Positions 8,926 through 17,778 of a stretch of 64,000 bases of DNA are shown piece after piece; position 1 is the first letter of the stretch, and every line of letters starts with the position of its first letter. Source of the DNA: Paenibacillus planticolens (GTDB taxonomy: Bacteria; Bacillota; Bacilli; Paenibacillales; NBRC-103111). Below the pieces are notes generated by a model. It did no database searches. It saw nothing but the letters and a program-made list of their open reading frames with translations, and had not been told where the DNA came from. The position numbers were made by a program, and so were the translations under genes. The DNA lies in NCBI RefSeq assembly GCF_013141725.1, contig NZ_WHNZ01000040.1, positions 153,774-217,773 on the forward strand, in the 5' to 3' direction.

Positions 8926-10977
8926 TTAATCCATCAAATATAAATCGCCAAACTCGTTAATATCTTTGGCTGTTGCTATTCCGCTGTTGTATTCCAGCCA
9001 ACCTTTGCGACCGCTCCCGTCATTGTCATTCACAACCATGGAAAATTTCAATTTCGTTCCTTGCGTGATCAACGCAGTATCTGGGGTCAATTCACTCCAA
9101 GGAATTGCAAGTTCGTAGATCGTTTTCTGGCCTTGGCGTTTGACTGCTTCATGGATGTTGACGGAGCCATCGGTACTAAAGCTTTTCGGTGCAATCCAGC
9201 GCCAATTGGTCAAGTTCCCATTGTCATTCAGAGCAACCCCCATCTCGTGATATTCGAGAGGAACGCTTCCATCCGCATTGGCGAAACCAATCCCTAGCTG
9301 TATGCTATCTCCATTCCAGATCATACTACTGTCCGCTGGTTGAGAATGAACATCGTCAGTAACGTCCACCGCAACATATAAGTAGTTCGCGTCCCAGGAT
9401 AAATAGCCGACTGCGCTGGCATCTTCTTTTCCTTTCCAATCGTTGATGGCAACGCCATTCACCTCGAAACTTACCTGATCCTGCCATTCATCCAAATTGC
9501 CGTCGATCGTTATTCGCTTCTGGATTTTATGAACTAGAAGTGCAGGAGACGAATCCTCCGTAATTTGCAGGAGCGTGCCTGAGGCGTTGAATCCTTTGAG
9601 GGTTCGTTTGCCTTTTGCCAGTTCAGGGATGGTGAACGTCTTGCTTTTCCCTGGTTCGAGCTGATCCACACGGATTGAGAATGTTCCTTGATTCGATTGC
9701 TCCGTTTCGTAAGTGACTTGCAGAGAGCCGTTGAACTCGCTTTTTGATGCGTTGGTAATTTGCAGATGAGTTTTTATTTTATGGTCTGTGGCATCCCAAT
9801 AGGAATCGAAGCTTTCTTTTACAGGATCGACGACTTTAACGTTCATCGCAAAGCGCGGCTCAGGCTGTTGACTTTGATCTAGCGAGACGAAGATCGAATG
9901 ATTCCCTCGATTCAAACCTACAGGAACTTGAACCCTTAGAGACTGGGTATCTTCATTTTTCCCTAGCGACCATTCATTAGGCAAATTAACTTTGATCTGC
10001 CCATTAACGGGATTGCGGAATCCTTCAGGCAATTGAATGTCAAAAGCATCGCCGGCAACGGCTTCGATACCGACTCTTTCCGGGAGCCATTCTGTCTTCG
10101 GACGACTCATGATGTTCCAGAGAAAGTGTGATGTATTTTCGACAATTTCGTCGAAATACTTTGCATTCTTATAATCGTGCCCAACACCATCCAAGGTGAA
10201 CAACGTATGATAAATTCCGCTTTTTTCTAATAAATCGTTGAGTTGCAAACTCTGTTGGTATGGGATTAATTTGTCTATTGTCCCATGAATGATGAGAACG
10301 GGAGGCAGGTTTTCATGTGCGCTATTCATCAGTAACCCGCCGTAAATATCGATGATTGCAAATATCGGTTTTACGCTGGCAGGATTGAGATCCAAATATT
10401 CATTAGCAAAATTCATCGCTAGCTGGCCGCCAGCCGAATCCCCGCCTATAGCCAGATGTGCCGCGTCCAGCCCATAAGCTGTAGCGTTGTTGTTAATCCA
10501 GCCAATGACATCGGAGATATCCTCGAAAGCGTCAAAAACCGTATGTGTAAAGTCAGCAAAAGGATCGCTTTTCAGTCTGTAGTCCATTGAAAGAACGGCG
10601 TACCCTCGCTTGGCTAATTCCTTGGAAAATTGCTCCGCATCTGTTCTAGTTCCTTCCTTAAAACCTCCTCCATGAATGAAAATAAATACAGGTCTCATCT
10701 TGTTGTTATCACCCTCCGGCTCATATAAATCGAATTTCAAGGGTTCTTCGGCTTCAGTCTCATTCTTCTTAGTCGCATAGACGATACCACGCTTTATGTA
10801 AACATCGTACACGGGAGATAGATAATTGACGTTGCCTGGCTCGTTGTTAACCGTCGTATAGATGGGCGCTGCTTGGACCGGGGACACTTTCGAAATAGGG
10901 GCCTGCCGGCTAACGAATAGCCAAGCTCCTAGTACAATCACTAAAATCGGAAGAACGTAAATGAGCAGCCGCTTCAT
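8926..10977 (-). CDS. membrane-anchored alpha/beta-hydrolase esterase with CBM9-like C-terminal domain
   Basis: 683 aa from the ATG at 10977, which has GAGGAGG in front; the frame also opens 12 codons earlier. Residues 5-22 are one hydrophobic helix that anchors or exports the protein. Residues about 70-300 are an esterase of the carbohydrate-esterase/feruloyl-esterase type: oxyanion HGGGFKEG, nucleophile GGDSAGG, acid HGTIDKLIP, catalytic His in DGVGHDYKN. Residues about 490-683 begin ITIDGNLDEW and resemble CBM9-like sugar-binding domains found on xylanases. Deacylation of plant polysaccharides outside the cell is the likely role, which fits the GH28 enzyme at the window start. Confidence 0.8.
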   Translation of the reverse strand: MKRLLIYVLPILVIVLGAWLFVSRQAPISKVSPVQAAPIYTTVNNEPGNVNYLSPVYDVYIKRGIVYATKKNETEAEEPLKFDLYEPEGDNNKMRPVFIFIHGGGFKEGTRTDAEQFSKELAKRGYAVLSMDYRLKSDPFADFTHTVFDAFEDISDVIGWINNNATAYGLDAAHLAIGGDSAGGQLAMNFANEYLDLNPASVKPIFAIIDIYGGLLMNSAHENLPPVLIIHGTIDKLIPYQQSLQLNDLLEKSGIYHTLFTLDGVGHDYKNAKYFDEIVENTSHFLWNIMSRPKTEWLPERVGIEAVAGDAFDIQLPEGFRNPVNGQIKVNLPNEWSLGKNEDTQSLRVQVPVGLNRGNHSIFVSLDQSQQPEPRFAMNVKVVDPVKESFDSYWDATDHKIKTHLQITNASKSEFNGSLQVTYETEQSNQGTFSIRVDQLEPGKSKTFTIPELAKGKRTLKGFNASGTLLQITEDSSPALLVHKIQKRITIDGNLDEWQDQVSFEVNGVAINDWKGKEDASAVGYLSWDANYLYVAVDVTDDVHSQPADSSMIWNGDSIQLGIGFANADGSVPLEYHEMGVALNDNGNLTNWRWIAPKSFSTDGSVNIHEAVKRQGQKTIYELAIPWSELTPDTALITQGTKLKFSMVVNDNDGSGRKGWLEYNSGIATAKDINEFGDLYLMD

Positions 10978-11111
10978 TATGACAACCTCCTCAAACTTGC
11001 AGTGTAACACCAATTTGATGTTTAGTTTAGATTTTCCTTAGTACTTTTACAATGATGTATTCCCCGGTAATTGAGTGCAATATTACGCAATTCCTGGTCA
11101 CCCTACTTTGA

Positions 11112-11168
11112 CAACTTGTGTAAATAACACAAAAGCAAAGACACCCTATCGGGTGTCTTTTGTTTTTG
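11112..11168. terminator. terminator of the nucleoside transporter gene
   Basis: AAAGACACCC-tatc-GGGTGTCTTT with A-rich and T-rich flanks on both sides, so it may work in both directions. It lies at the 3' end of the minus-strand transporter gene. Confidence 0.8.
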
Positions 11169-11187
11169 TATGTTCTTTTTTAGGATA

Positions 11188-12366
11188 TTACAGGAACAAT
11201 CCCGCTATTGTAGCTGACAATACACTGACCATCGTTGCCCCGAACAGCAGTTTGAGACCGAAACGGGCCACAACATTGCCCTGCTTCTCATGCAATCCCT
11301 TTACTGCTCCGGAAATAATGCCGATGGACGAGAAATTCGCGAACGACACTAGGAACACCGAGACGATGCCGATCGTACGTGCGGACAAAGTCGTATGCTT
11401 GCCGAGATCAAGCATCGCCACGAATTCGTTGGAAACCATTTTCGTCGCCATGATGCTTCCCGCTTCCACAGCTTCCTTCCAGGGTACCCCCATCACGAAA
11501 GCAAAAGGCGCAAAGATATAACCGAGAAGCTGTTGGAAGGATATGCCGAAGACGCCAGTGAAGATGCCATTGACCATAGCGATCAGCGCAACAAAGCCGA
11601 TCAGCATCGCCGCGACAACGATCGCCACCTTGAACCCATCCATAATGTATTCACCCAGCATTTCAAAAAAAGACTGCTTCTCTTCATCCAGTACTTCCAA
11701 AATATCCTCTTCTCTCGAAACCGAATACGGGTTAAGGATCGAAGTGATAATGAAGCCCCCGAATAAGTTTAACACGAGTGCGGTAACAACATACTTCGGA
11801 TTAATCATTTGCATGTATGCGCCGACAATTGACATTGAAACTGTTGACATAGCGGAAGCGCATAGCGTATAAAGACGATGCTTCGGCAGCATGCCGATCT
11901 GCTTTTTGACGGAAATGAATACTTCCGATTGCCCTAGAATGGCGGATGCGACCGCGTTATAGGATTCCAGCTTGCCCATTCCGTTGATTTTGCTGAGCAC
12001 CAGACCGATATATTGAATAATGAAAGGCAAGATCTTTGTGTACTGCAAAATCCCTATGAGAGTGGATATAAAAATGATCGGGAGCAAAACCGACAAAAAG
12101 AATGTCATTTGGCCTTCATTGACAAGACCTCCGAACACAAAATCAACGCCTTCTCCCGCATACGCTAGCAGCTTCTCAAACAACGAAGCAAAGCCACCAA
12201 TAAGGATCTCGCCGACGGCGGTATGCAGCAAGGCAAATGCAAGCAGCGCCTGCAGGACGATCATGATGAAAAGCGGCTTGTAGCGGATGTTCCGGCGGTC
12301 ACTGCTTACCGCATACGACAGACAGAACACGACTAACACTCCCAGTATAGCGATTAAGTATCTCAT
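11188..12366 (-). CDS. nupC: NupC-type concentrative nucleoside transporter (CNT family)
   Basis: 392-aa polytopic membrane protein of the usual CNT length. It shows the family's conserved stretches GQSEVFISVKKQIG and LYTLCASAMSTVSMSIVGAYM, and the C-terminal FANFSSIGIISGAVKGL, where substrate and sodium/proton contacts lie in characterised CNTs. It imports nucleosides using an ion gradient. It is monocistronic, with a terminator behind it. The symbol is by family resemblance; which nucleosides are taken is not visible. Confidence 0.88.
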   Translation of the reverse strand: MRYLIAILGVLVVFCLSYAVSSDRRNIRYKPLFIMIVLQALLAFALLHTAVGEILIGGFASLFEKLLAYAGEGVDFVFGGLVNEGQMTFFLSVLLPIIFISTLIGILQYTKILPFIIQYIGLVLSKINGMGKLESYNAVASAILGQSEVFISVKKQIGMLPKHRLYTLCASAMSTVSMSIVGAYMQMINPKYVVTALVLNLFGGFIITSILNPYSVSREEDILEVLDEEKQSFFEMLGEYIMDGFKVAIVVAAMLIGFVALIAMVNGIFTGVFGISFQQLLGYIFAPFAFVMGVPWKEAVEAGSIMATKMVSNEFVAMLDLGKHTTLSARTIGIVSVFLVSFANFSSIGIISGAVKGLHEKQGNVVARFGLKLLFGATMVSVLSATIAGLFL

Positions 12367-12461
12367 GATGTCTAATTCCTCCGATGTGAATGTACTTTCA
12401 TTATTCCTTTCTTAAGCGCTCTTATCCCATTTCCTTTAAAAGAGCTCAGCCAAAAATAAAA

Positions 12462-12486
12462 ACCATCGAATGACTTCGATGGTTTC
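12462..12486 (-). terminator. terminator-like hairpin
   Basis: AACCATCGAA-tgac-TTCGATGGTT next to A/T runs. It lies downstream of the SDR remnant on the minus strand and probably ended that gene's transcript. Confidence 0.6.
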
Positions 12487-12524
12487 CTACTTATCGCAGT
12501 GCTCAGACCTAAGGCATTGCCACT

Positions 12525-12764
12525 TCAATCCACGTAAGCGCCACAAGTCACATTCACAGCCGCGGCGGTGATGCATCGAGCGCGATCTGATGCCATGAGA
12601 ACCGCCATTTCCGCGACTTCGGCCAAACTCGGCATCCGTTTAAGCATGGTGCTCTTAGCGTTTTCCTCCAAGATCTGCTCAAAGGTTACTCCTGCACTTT
12701 CCGCAAGGAGTTTCATCGCTCCCATCACACCTGGAGTATCTGGCGAACCCGCAGAAACCAGTTC
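12525..12764 (-). pseudogene. C-terminal remnant of a short-chain dehydrogenase/reductase
   Basis: The last 79 codons of an SDR survive: MLKRMPSLAEVAEMAVLMAS followed by AAAVNVTCGAYVD, the typical end of the Rossmann-fold family (helix, then a TAG/CGA-like C-terminus). An in-frame stop sits just upstream and the whole catalytic half (Gly-rich loop, Ser-Tyr-Lys) is missing. At its upstream end it butts against the TniQ-like remnant at about 12765. Confidence 0.65.
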
Positions 12765-12765
12765 T

Positions 12766-12900
12766 TACACAGTGCGCCTTCGCAAGTCGAGTTATATAGC
12801 TGGTCAATGATTCTACATATCCGGAATTTAACCCAATCGGTTGAAGGGAATACAATCTGCTTACTGGTTTTGAATCAAATTCCTCATCTACAAAGTCCAA
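12766..12900 (-). pseudogene. N-terminal remnant of a TniQ-domain protein
   Basis: 45 codons from a TTG at 12900 carry the TniQ signature: SRLYSLQPIGL, then YVESLTSYITRLAKAHCV, the 'ES-x-x-S-x-x-x-R-L-A-x-A-H' pattern of TniQ/TnsD target-site proteins of Tn7/Tn5053-type elements. The reading continues into unrelated SDR sequence at 12765, so the gene is cut off. It begins one base after the stop of a frameshifted ORF, a spacing seen in transposition operons. The assignment rests on the motif only. Confidence 0.55.
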
Positions 12901-12901
12901 T

Positions 12902-13236
12902 TTAGCTTAGATATCCATGCCTTTGCCCCCGCTTAAGTCTGTCCAACTTCTGTTTACTCTGCTTATAAATTTCAATAAGGCTATGATATTGGTTTAGTTC
13001 ATCCTGATCAAAAGTTTTGAACTGAATGATATTACAGACCTCAAGTTCATGATCGGGAAGAGATGAGACCTGTCAGATGAATCGTATAATACAGAGATAC
13101 TCCAATCTCCCGTGATAAATGCATTATGAAACCACTGTTCGTGGACTGCTCTCCTACATGAGTAAAGCCAATGGTGAAGTCGAATTCCTGAAGGTGTAAC
13201 GCAAGCAATGTCTGACTGATATTCTTCGTTAATCAT
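12902..13236 (-). pseudogene. frameshifted ORF of unknown function upstream of the TniQ remnant
   Basis: ATG at 13236 has GGGGGG ahead of it and opens MINEEYQSDIACVTPSG...; the frame drifts at about 13065, after which another frame reads LPDHELEVCNIIQFKTFDQD...KLDRLKRGQRHGYLS and stops at 12902. One indel joins both into a protein of about 110 residues. I do not recognise the family. Its end is one base from the TniQ-like start, so the two were probably one operon. Confidence 0.4.
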
Positions 13237-13315
13237 AATGTCCCCCCAAGTGATTATTGTTATTAGTGATATTTTTATAATAAATTATTTCTAATTAAAT
13301 ATTAATGTTGAATTA

Positions 13316-13437
13316 TTACTCTCCGCCAATCGCTCCAGAAAACAAACCATTTCCCCTGCGTATTTTAAGAAAAGCTAACGTGGAAACGAGTGCTGAATAA
13401 GCGACACACGAGGCTGCCATCGGACCCAAAAGGCCGG
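13316..13437 (-). pseudogene. C-terminal remnant of a membrane transporter (MFS-like)
   Basis: About 40 codons read FQAGLLGPMAASCVAYSALV...KIRRGNGLFSGAIGGE and stop at 13316. One hydrophobic helix followed by a short basic tail resembles the end of MFS efflux proteins. It is cut upstream by a stop and abuts the acetyltransferase remnant. The family call is tentative. Confidence 0.35.
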
Positions 13438-13438
13438 C

Positions 13439-13752
13439 TTGGAAATGAAATTAAACCACCCAGAAAGCGGCCAACTTCTTGTTCTATTGAATCATGACTA
13501 CGTTATTGGCATGGTGAACATGCTGTTCACCATTAGTACAGCCGAGGGCGGAAAAGCAATCATTCTTGAGGATTATATCTTGTCCGAATCAGAGAGGGGA
13601 GAAGGGTACGGTTCGTTCTTTATGCAAAAAATCATCAATTTTGTCGAACTAAAGGCTCTTTGCGTATATCGTTACTAGTCGATGCCAATAATGGAGCCGC
13701 GCAGAAATTTTATGAGGGGGCAGGTTATAATACGGGGTATATACCACCTTAG
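13439..13752 (+). pseudogene. broken GNAT-family N-acetyltransferase
   Basis: The frame from 13439 gives a GNAT core (VGIGMVNMLFTIST-like strands, then ILEDYILSESERGEGYGSFFMQKI with the acetyl-CoA loop R-G-E-G-Y-G). It loses frame near 13660; the next frame supplies the missing C-terminus (LLVDANNGAAQKFYEGAGY, the usual N-x-x-A-x-x-F-Y-x-x-x-G-F motif) and stops at 13752. The N-terminal half is also missing. It is therefore inactive. Confidence 0.65.
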
Positions 13753-13952
13753 TCGAGTTAGTGAAGAAGCTGAAATCACAGTATTCATTCATTTTAATGT
13801 GTGTCTCTTTTGGAAGAAGCGTCGATAATTAAAAAGACAAGCAGAACGTGAAAATCCTACGCTAACAATTGCGTCGCATCCTGATACGGTCATAATTGGA
13901 TAAGTTGTGTTGCATTAAGGTATCAAAATACTCGTTTATTTGGCTTTCATAC

Positions 13953-14057
13953 AACACAATTGATCTTGTGCTGCATTCGTTAGCGTACAGAAAAGCGACC
14001 ATTTTACTGACTTCTTCTCCTTAGCGTTCGAAATCCGCATTTTGTTGGCACGATCCC
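13953..14057 (+). repeat. direct repeat A flanking the AT-rich cluster
   Basis: Begins ACACAATTGATCTTGTGCTG and holds two TTAGCGT units. It aligns over about 105 bases with 18729-18833, in the same orientation. A weaker relative of its first 30 bases lies just upstream at 13893-13925. The rest of 13753-14241 has no gene I can support. Confidence 0.7.
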
Positions 14058-14241
14058 TTTATGCCAAATTTATCAAAATTTAATTTGACAATATTCTCCA
14101 CTGGGTATAAAATCTGAAATTGTTATTATTTACAATTTATTAATATACAAGAAGTTTATTACAATTTTTTAGTAGTATTTATTTTCTAGTTCTTTGTTAT
14201 GAGAAAAAATAGGAGTGAAAAAGAGTGAGGAGGAGAAACTT

Positions 14242-14667
14242 TTGCAGTCAAGCGCTCAAAAATATGCTATTCCAGTTGTAGGTGCACTGATATTAGATCG
14301 TCAAAATCGATTATTTCTTATGAAATCTTCCGGAAAATTTAAAGACGATTGGATTATCCCTGGAGGAAAAATAGAATGTGGTGAAACTATGATTGAAGCA
14401 TTAAAACGAGAAATCAAAGAAGAAACTAACCTAAATATTGAAAATATTCAATTTTTAGGTGTTCGCGAACAAATTAATTCAGATAAACATTTCATTTTTA
14501 TTGAGCATATAGCGACTACGATAAACTCAGATGAAGTAATTATTAATTCTGAAGCAGTTGACTTCGGGTGGTTCACGAAATCTCAATTAAATTCAATTAG
14601 TATAGCAACACCCACTAAACTCTTAATTGAGGAACATTTATTGCCTAAAAACATGCTGTCTGTATAA
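14242..14667 (+). CDS. Nudix hydrolase
   Basis: 141 aa from the TTG at 14242, which has GAGGAGG eight bases before it (the frame opens earlier at a GTG, 14215, without a good site). The Nudix box is intact: GGKIECGETMIEALKREIKE followed by ETNL, with the REUXEE metal-binding glutamates present. Nudix enzymes split nucleoside-diphosphate-linked compounds; the substrate is not visible. It is AT-rich like the three genes that follow and unlike the surrounding core. Confidence 0.8.
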   Translation: MQSSAQKYAIPVVGALILDRQNRLFLMKSSGKFKDDWIIPGGKIECGETMIEALKREIKEETNLNIENIQFLGVREQINSDKHFIFIEHIATTINSDEVIINSEAVDFGWFTKSQLNSISIATPTKLLIEEHLLPKNMLSV

Positions 14668-14740
14668 TATGTCTAATTTCATTGCGTTTTCGTCGGTTTA
14701 CAGAGCAACTGATTGGTTGTTTTATTAAAATAAAATAATA

Positions 14741-14785
14741 AGAAACCACTACCAACGCTTATGACGGGGCCATGGTAGTGGTTCT
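14741..14785 (+). terminator. terminator-like hairpin after the Nudix gene
   Basis: Arms AGAAACCACTACC and GGTAGTGGTTCT around a loop of about 20 bases. A TGGAGGAGTG stretch follows, recalling the hairpin-plus-GGAGG layout of the R repeats. The rest of 14668-15116 has only a weak 67-codon frame. Confidence 0.5.
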
Positions 14786-15116
14786 CTGGAGGAGTGTTGT
14801 TTCTTTGTCATGCAAAAAAATAACGTTCCCAAATTCATTTTAGACGATTTTAATAGAAAAATACAGGCGTATACAGAAAATGGGGTAGATCCAACATTTC
14901 GGTTTTATACGCTAAGCATTAGCGGACACGTATTCGCCCCATTCCTGACGGCCTTGGCGGACGTAACAAACCGGTTAGGGAAATCCGCTGTTTATGCGTC
15001 TGAACATCCTTAGCTTATATTTTCCGCGTTAAAATGTTGGCTGGACCCCTAAATAGTTTTCTTCAATCATGAAATTTTTCGGAATATTAGTATTTTGCAT
15101 TTTTGAGGGGGACATT

Positions 15117-16463
15117 ATGCTTTTAGCAGATTCATTAAGAACTTTTCGGTTAGACACTCATGCTAATGACTTTGATCCAAGGAATCTTATTTACAATAAA
15201 GAAGTAACCTTAAACCGAATAACCACTTTGTATCCATATCAGTTAAGTAACGATAACCATACATTAAATGAGCTTTATGAAATATATCGTAACTTCCATA
15301 TACTACCAGATATATTTTTAGCAGATTGCCGCCCACTCGATCATACAATGTCATTCAGTGTCGATGAATATGTAATTCAAAAACTACCCACATCCTATAT
15401 GGACCAGGCATTAGCTGACGGATTTCTTGTAGAAGTCCATGGAATCCACTGGAAACACTTTGAAGTCATTTATGGGATTCTTGGTTATTCAAATATAAGT
15501 AAAATTGATTTTGAACATAACTTATCTACAAAACAATTTAACTATGAAAGACCTAAATATTATTATGCTGAGAGGTATGATAAAAAGGTATTGCTACTGT
15601 GTGTCGCTCCGGGCCAGGATTATCTGGTGCATTACTCAAATCTTATTAAACATTTTATTAAATTAAGAACGACAAAACCCGATATTCTCAAAGTTTTTTG
15701 GTATCCTCTAGCTGAACAAAGCTTACCTTTTTGGACAGGTATCAACAATGAATTAATTATGCCGGGAGATCGTATTATTCTTGGATATGTTGGTGAATTC
15801 AACAAATTACTAGACGAAGAACTTAGCTGTTTGTTAATAAGCAGATACGAGAACTCATACTTTTGCATTTCTCGCTATAAGTTAAATGATAGTTTTGTTT
15901 GCCTTTTAGGGGTTAAATTTAGTTTTTGGGGATGTATTAGTGCAAAGCTAGTTTCCCATCTATGTCAACTTGGGTGCAGTGAAATTATCTATGCAGCAAA
16001 ATTAGGTGCCTTATCAAGTACCGAAGATTTGTATAACAAGGTTTTTTCACCTACTAAATACTTAATTCTTCGACACAATCAAATATTAGGTGAAATTTGT
16101 GATGTTAAAAATCCTATTGCAGATTTATTTCCAGAAATAAATACAGGTTGGCATGTATCGGTACCGACCGTTCTAGAAGAGAATTATCAGCAAAGAGAAA
16201 TCATAAACAGATATCATGCTTTATCAATTGATAACGAAATTTCTCAAATGGCACTAGCAATATCGAATTATAATAAAGAAAAGTTAAAAGCGGTTACATT
16301 TGTACCACTTCATTTTGCAACAGATTACGTGCGAGATATACCCGAAAGATTACACAATGTATTATTTGATTTAAGTAATAATCGTTCATTCCAAGCTATT
16401 GAAGCTAAAAATTTAGTACTAGATAAATTATTTACTTATCTATTAGCCTACTTAAAATTGTAA
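15117..16463 (+). CDS. uncharacterised protein with nucleoside-phosphorylase-like C-terminal domain
   Basis: 448 aa from the ATG at 15117 (GAGGGGG before it; the frame opens 16 codons earlier). The first 200 or so residues match nothing I know. From about 280 the order of motifs resembles the purine-nucleoside-phosphorylase/MTA-nucleosidase fold: GCISAKLVSHLCQLGCSEIIYAA, KLGALSS, FSPTKYLI, GWHVSVPTVLEE and SIDNEISQMALAISNY, the last in the place of the S-x-D/M-E motif that binds the ribose. The gene is 22 bases upstream of an oxidoreductase gene, so the pair is probably co-transcribed. A role in releasing or editing a nucleoside-like metabolite is a guess from fold resemblance. Confidence 0.5.
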   Translation: MLLADSLRTFRLDTHANDFDPRNLIYNKEVTLNRITTLYPYQLSNDNHTLNELYEIYRNFHILPDIFLADCRPLDHTMSFSVDEYVIQKLPTSYMDQALADGFLVEVHGIHWKHFEVIYGILGYSNISKIDFEHNLSTKQFNYERPKYYYAERYDKKVLLLCVAPGQDYLVHYSNLIKHFIKLRTTKPDILKVFWYPLAEQSLPFWTGINNELIMPGDRIILGYVGEFNKLLDEELSCLLISRYENSYFCISRYKLNDSFVCLLGVKFSFWGCISAKLVSHLCQLGCSEIIYAAKLGALSSTEDLYNKVFSPTKYLILRHNQILGEICDVKNPIADLFPEINTGWHVSVPTVLEENYQQREIINRYHALSIDNEISQMALAISNYNKEKLKAVTFVPLHFATDYVRDIPERLHNVLFDLSNNRSFQAIEAKNLVLDKLFTYLLAYLKL

Positions 16464-16485
16464 AACAAACTTTGGAGGAATAATA

Positions 16486-17532
16486 ATGGAAAATTTAAGC
16501 ATGCAGTTAAGCAGTAGTAATTTGTTAGCTCAAAGAAATTTACGTGTAGGTCTTATTGGTATTGGTCCTCACAGTGAAGAAAATTTAATACCTGCAATAG
16601 CAGTAACAGAAGATATTTCTCTAATAGCAGTAGCTTCTAGAACACCAGAAAAGCTAGAAAGGATAAAGAAAATATTCCCTGTTGTCCATGGATATTCAAA
16701 TTGGAGGGATATGCTCGATCCTCAAATTATTGATGCGGTTGTTATTTCCGCACCCCCCGATTTACATTATGAAGTTGCAAAAGTAGCACTCGAACTAGGT
16801 ATCCATATATTTATTGAAAAGCCACCTGCTCCAGATCTAAAAACTCTTCTAGACCTAGTAGATAGAGTAAAAAAATGTCCCGGTATTGTATGTAATGTAG
16901 GTTACAATTTCAGAACATCAGGGGCACTAAAAAAAGCTATTGCATTGTTTAAAGAAAATGACGACTCTCATAAGATTGTAGGCTGTAAAATTCGTTTCTT
17001 GAGTTCTAAACCTAGAACGGTAATGTGGAATAACACTTCTGTTCTTGAAAGTTTCCTCTACGCTGTTGGTATTCACGCGCTTGATTTTGTGGTTAATTTA
17101 TTCGGGGAACCAGTTAAAATTAATGCTGAAATTCTAAATTTAGATAACGGGCAAAAATTTTCATTAATTGTAACCATAAATTTTGCTTCCGGATTCCATA
17201 CTACTCTGGAAATGGGCAATTACTCCAATAAATTTGATAGCAGATTTGAATTTCTTTCATCTGATGGAAAAGTATGTATCGTTGATAATTTATCTAAAAT
17301 ATCATTTTTAGACGAAAATATTAGTAAAGTCTCCCCGTTTAATGGTAAAGAAAATTTAGTTTACGATTACTCAGGTTTAAATGGAGGATATGAACGCACA
17401 GGCTATTCAGGTGAGATTTCTGTATTTCGGGATATGATTCTCGGTCGACTAAAACCAAGTTGTGGCATTTCTGAGTCCGTTGCAGTATATAAAATTATCG
17501 ATGAGATTCTAAGAAAAACCAAGGAAAAATAG
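16486..17532 (+). CDS. Gfo/Idh/MocA-family NAD(P)-dependent oxidoreductase
   Basis: 348 aa. The N-terminal Rossmann fold starts LRVGLIGIGPHSEENLIPAI, followed by AVASRTPEKL, DAVVISAPPDLHYEVA and the family's catalytic EKP (FIEKPPAP, near residue 117). The C-terminal alpha/beta domain has the GIHALDFVVNLFGEP stretch with the His-x-x-D typical of sugar or inositol dehydrogenases. GGAGG precedes the ATG. These enzymes oxidise or reduce sugars and their derivatives. Sitting between a phosphorylase-like gene and an exporter it may modify the same small molecule. Confidence 0.8.
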   Translation: MENLSMQLSSSNLLAQRNLRVGLIGIGPHSEENLIPAIAVTEDISLIAVASRTPEKLERIKKIFPVVHGYSNWRDMLDPQIIDAVVISAPPDLHYEVAKVALELGIHIFIEKPPAPDLKTLLDLVDRVKKCPGIVCNVGYNFRTSGALKKAIALFKENDDSHKIVGCKIRFLSSKPRTVMWNNTSVLESFLYAVGIHALDFVVNLFGEPVKINAEILNLDNGQKFSLIVTINFASGFHTTLEMGNYSNKFDSRFEFLSSDGKVCIVDNLSKISFLDENISKVSPFNGKENLVYDYSGLNGGYERTGYSGEISVFRDMILGRLKPSCGISESVAVYKIIDEILRKTKEK

Positions 17533-17567
17533 TGTCATTTATTACTTGCTGGGGGATATCCAACATG

Positions 17568-17720
17568 TGACATAAAACCCATGCTAAGGCTGAAACGATT
17601 GATACACAAGAATTTTTCTTTCCATCTCAAAATTAACGTATCAAATACGTAACCGGTTTAGCTAGAAACAATCCGCGTTTATTTAATTCTCGAAAATGTC
17701 TTAGCGTGGGTTTTACGTCA
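17568..17720. mobile_element. possible MITE-like element with 21-bp terminal inverted repeats
   Basis: TGACATAAAACCCATGCTAAG (17568-17588, shown without its last base elsewhere) is matched in inverse orientation at 17700-17720 with 19 of 21 bases identical. The 153-bp span has no ORF and separates the oxidoreductase from the transporter gene. It is either a non-autonomous transposable element or a long hairpin. No target duplication is evident. Confidence 0.4.
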
Positions 17721-17778
17721 TTGGGTTGGCGGTACCTGTTACTTTATTTTAAATCAAATGTAGATTCGGGGAATATAC

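Noticed and set aside
12902..13236. tnsC (AAA ATPase) as identity of the ORF upstream of the TniQ remnant
   Set aside because: Position fits but no Walker motif is visible in either frame and it is only about 110 codons long.
14810..15013. 67-codon ORF before the phosphorylase-like gene
   Set aside because: The GGAGGAG is about 15 bases from the ATG, too far, and I recognise no family; it may be the debris of a gene.
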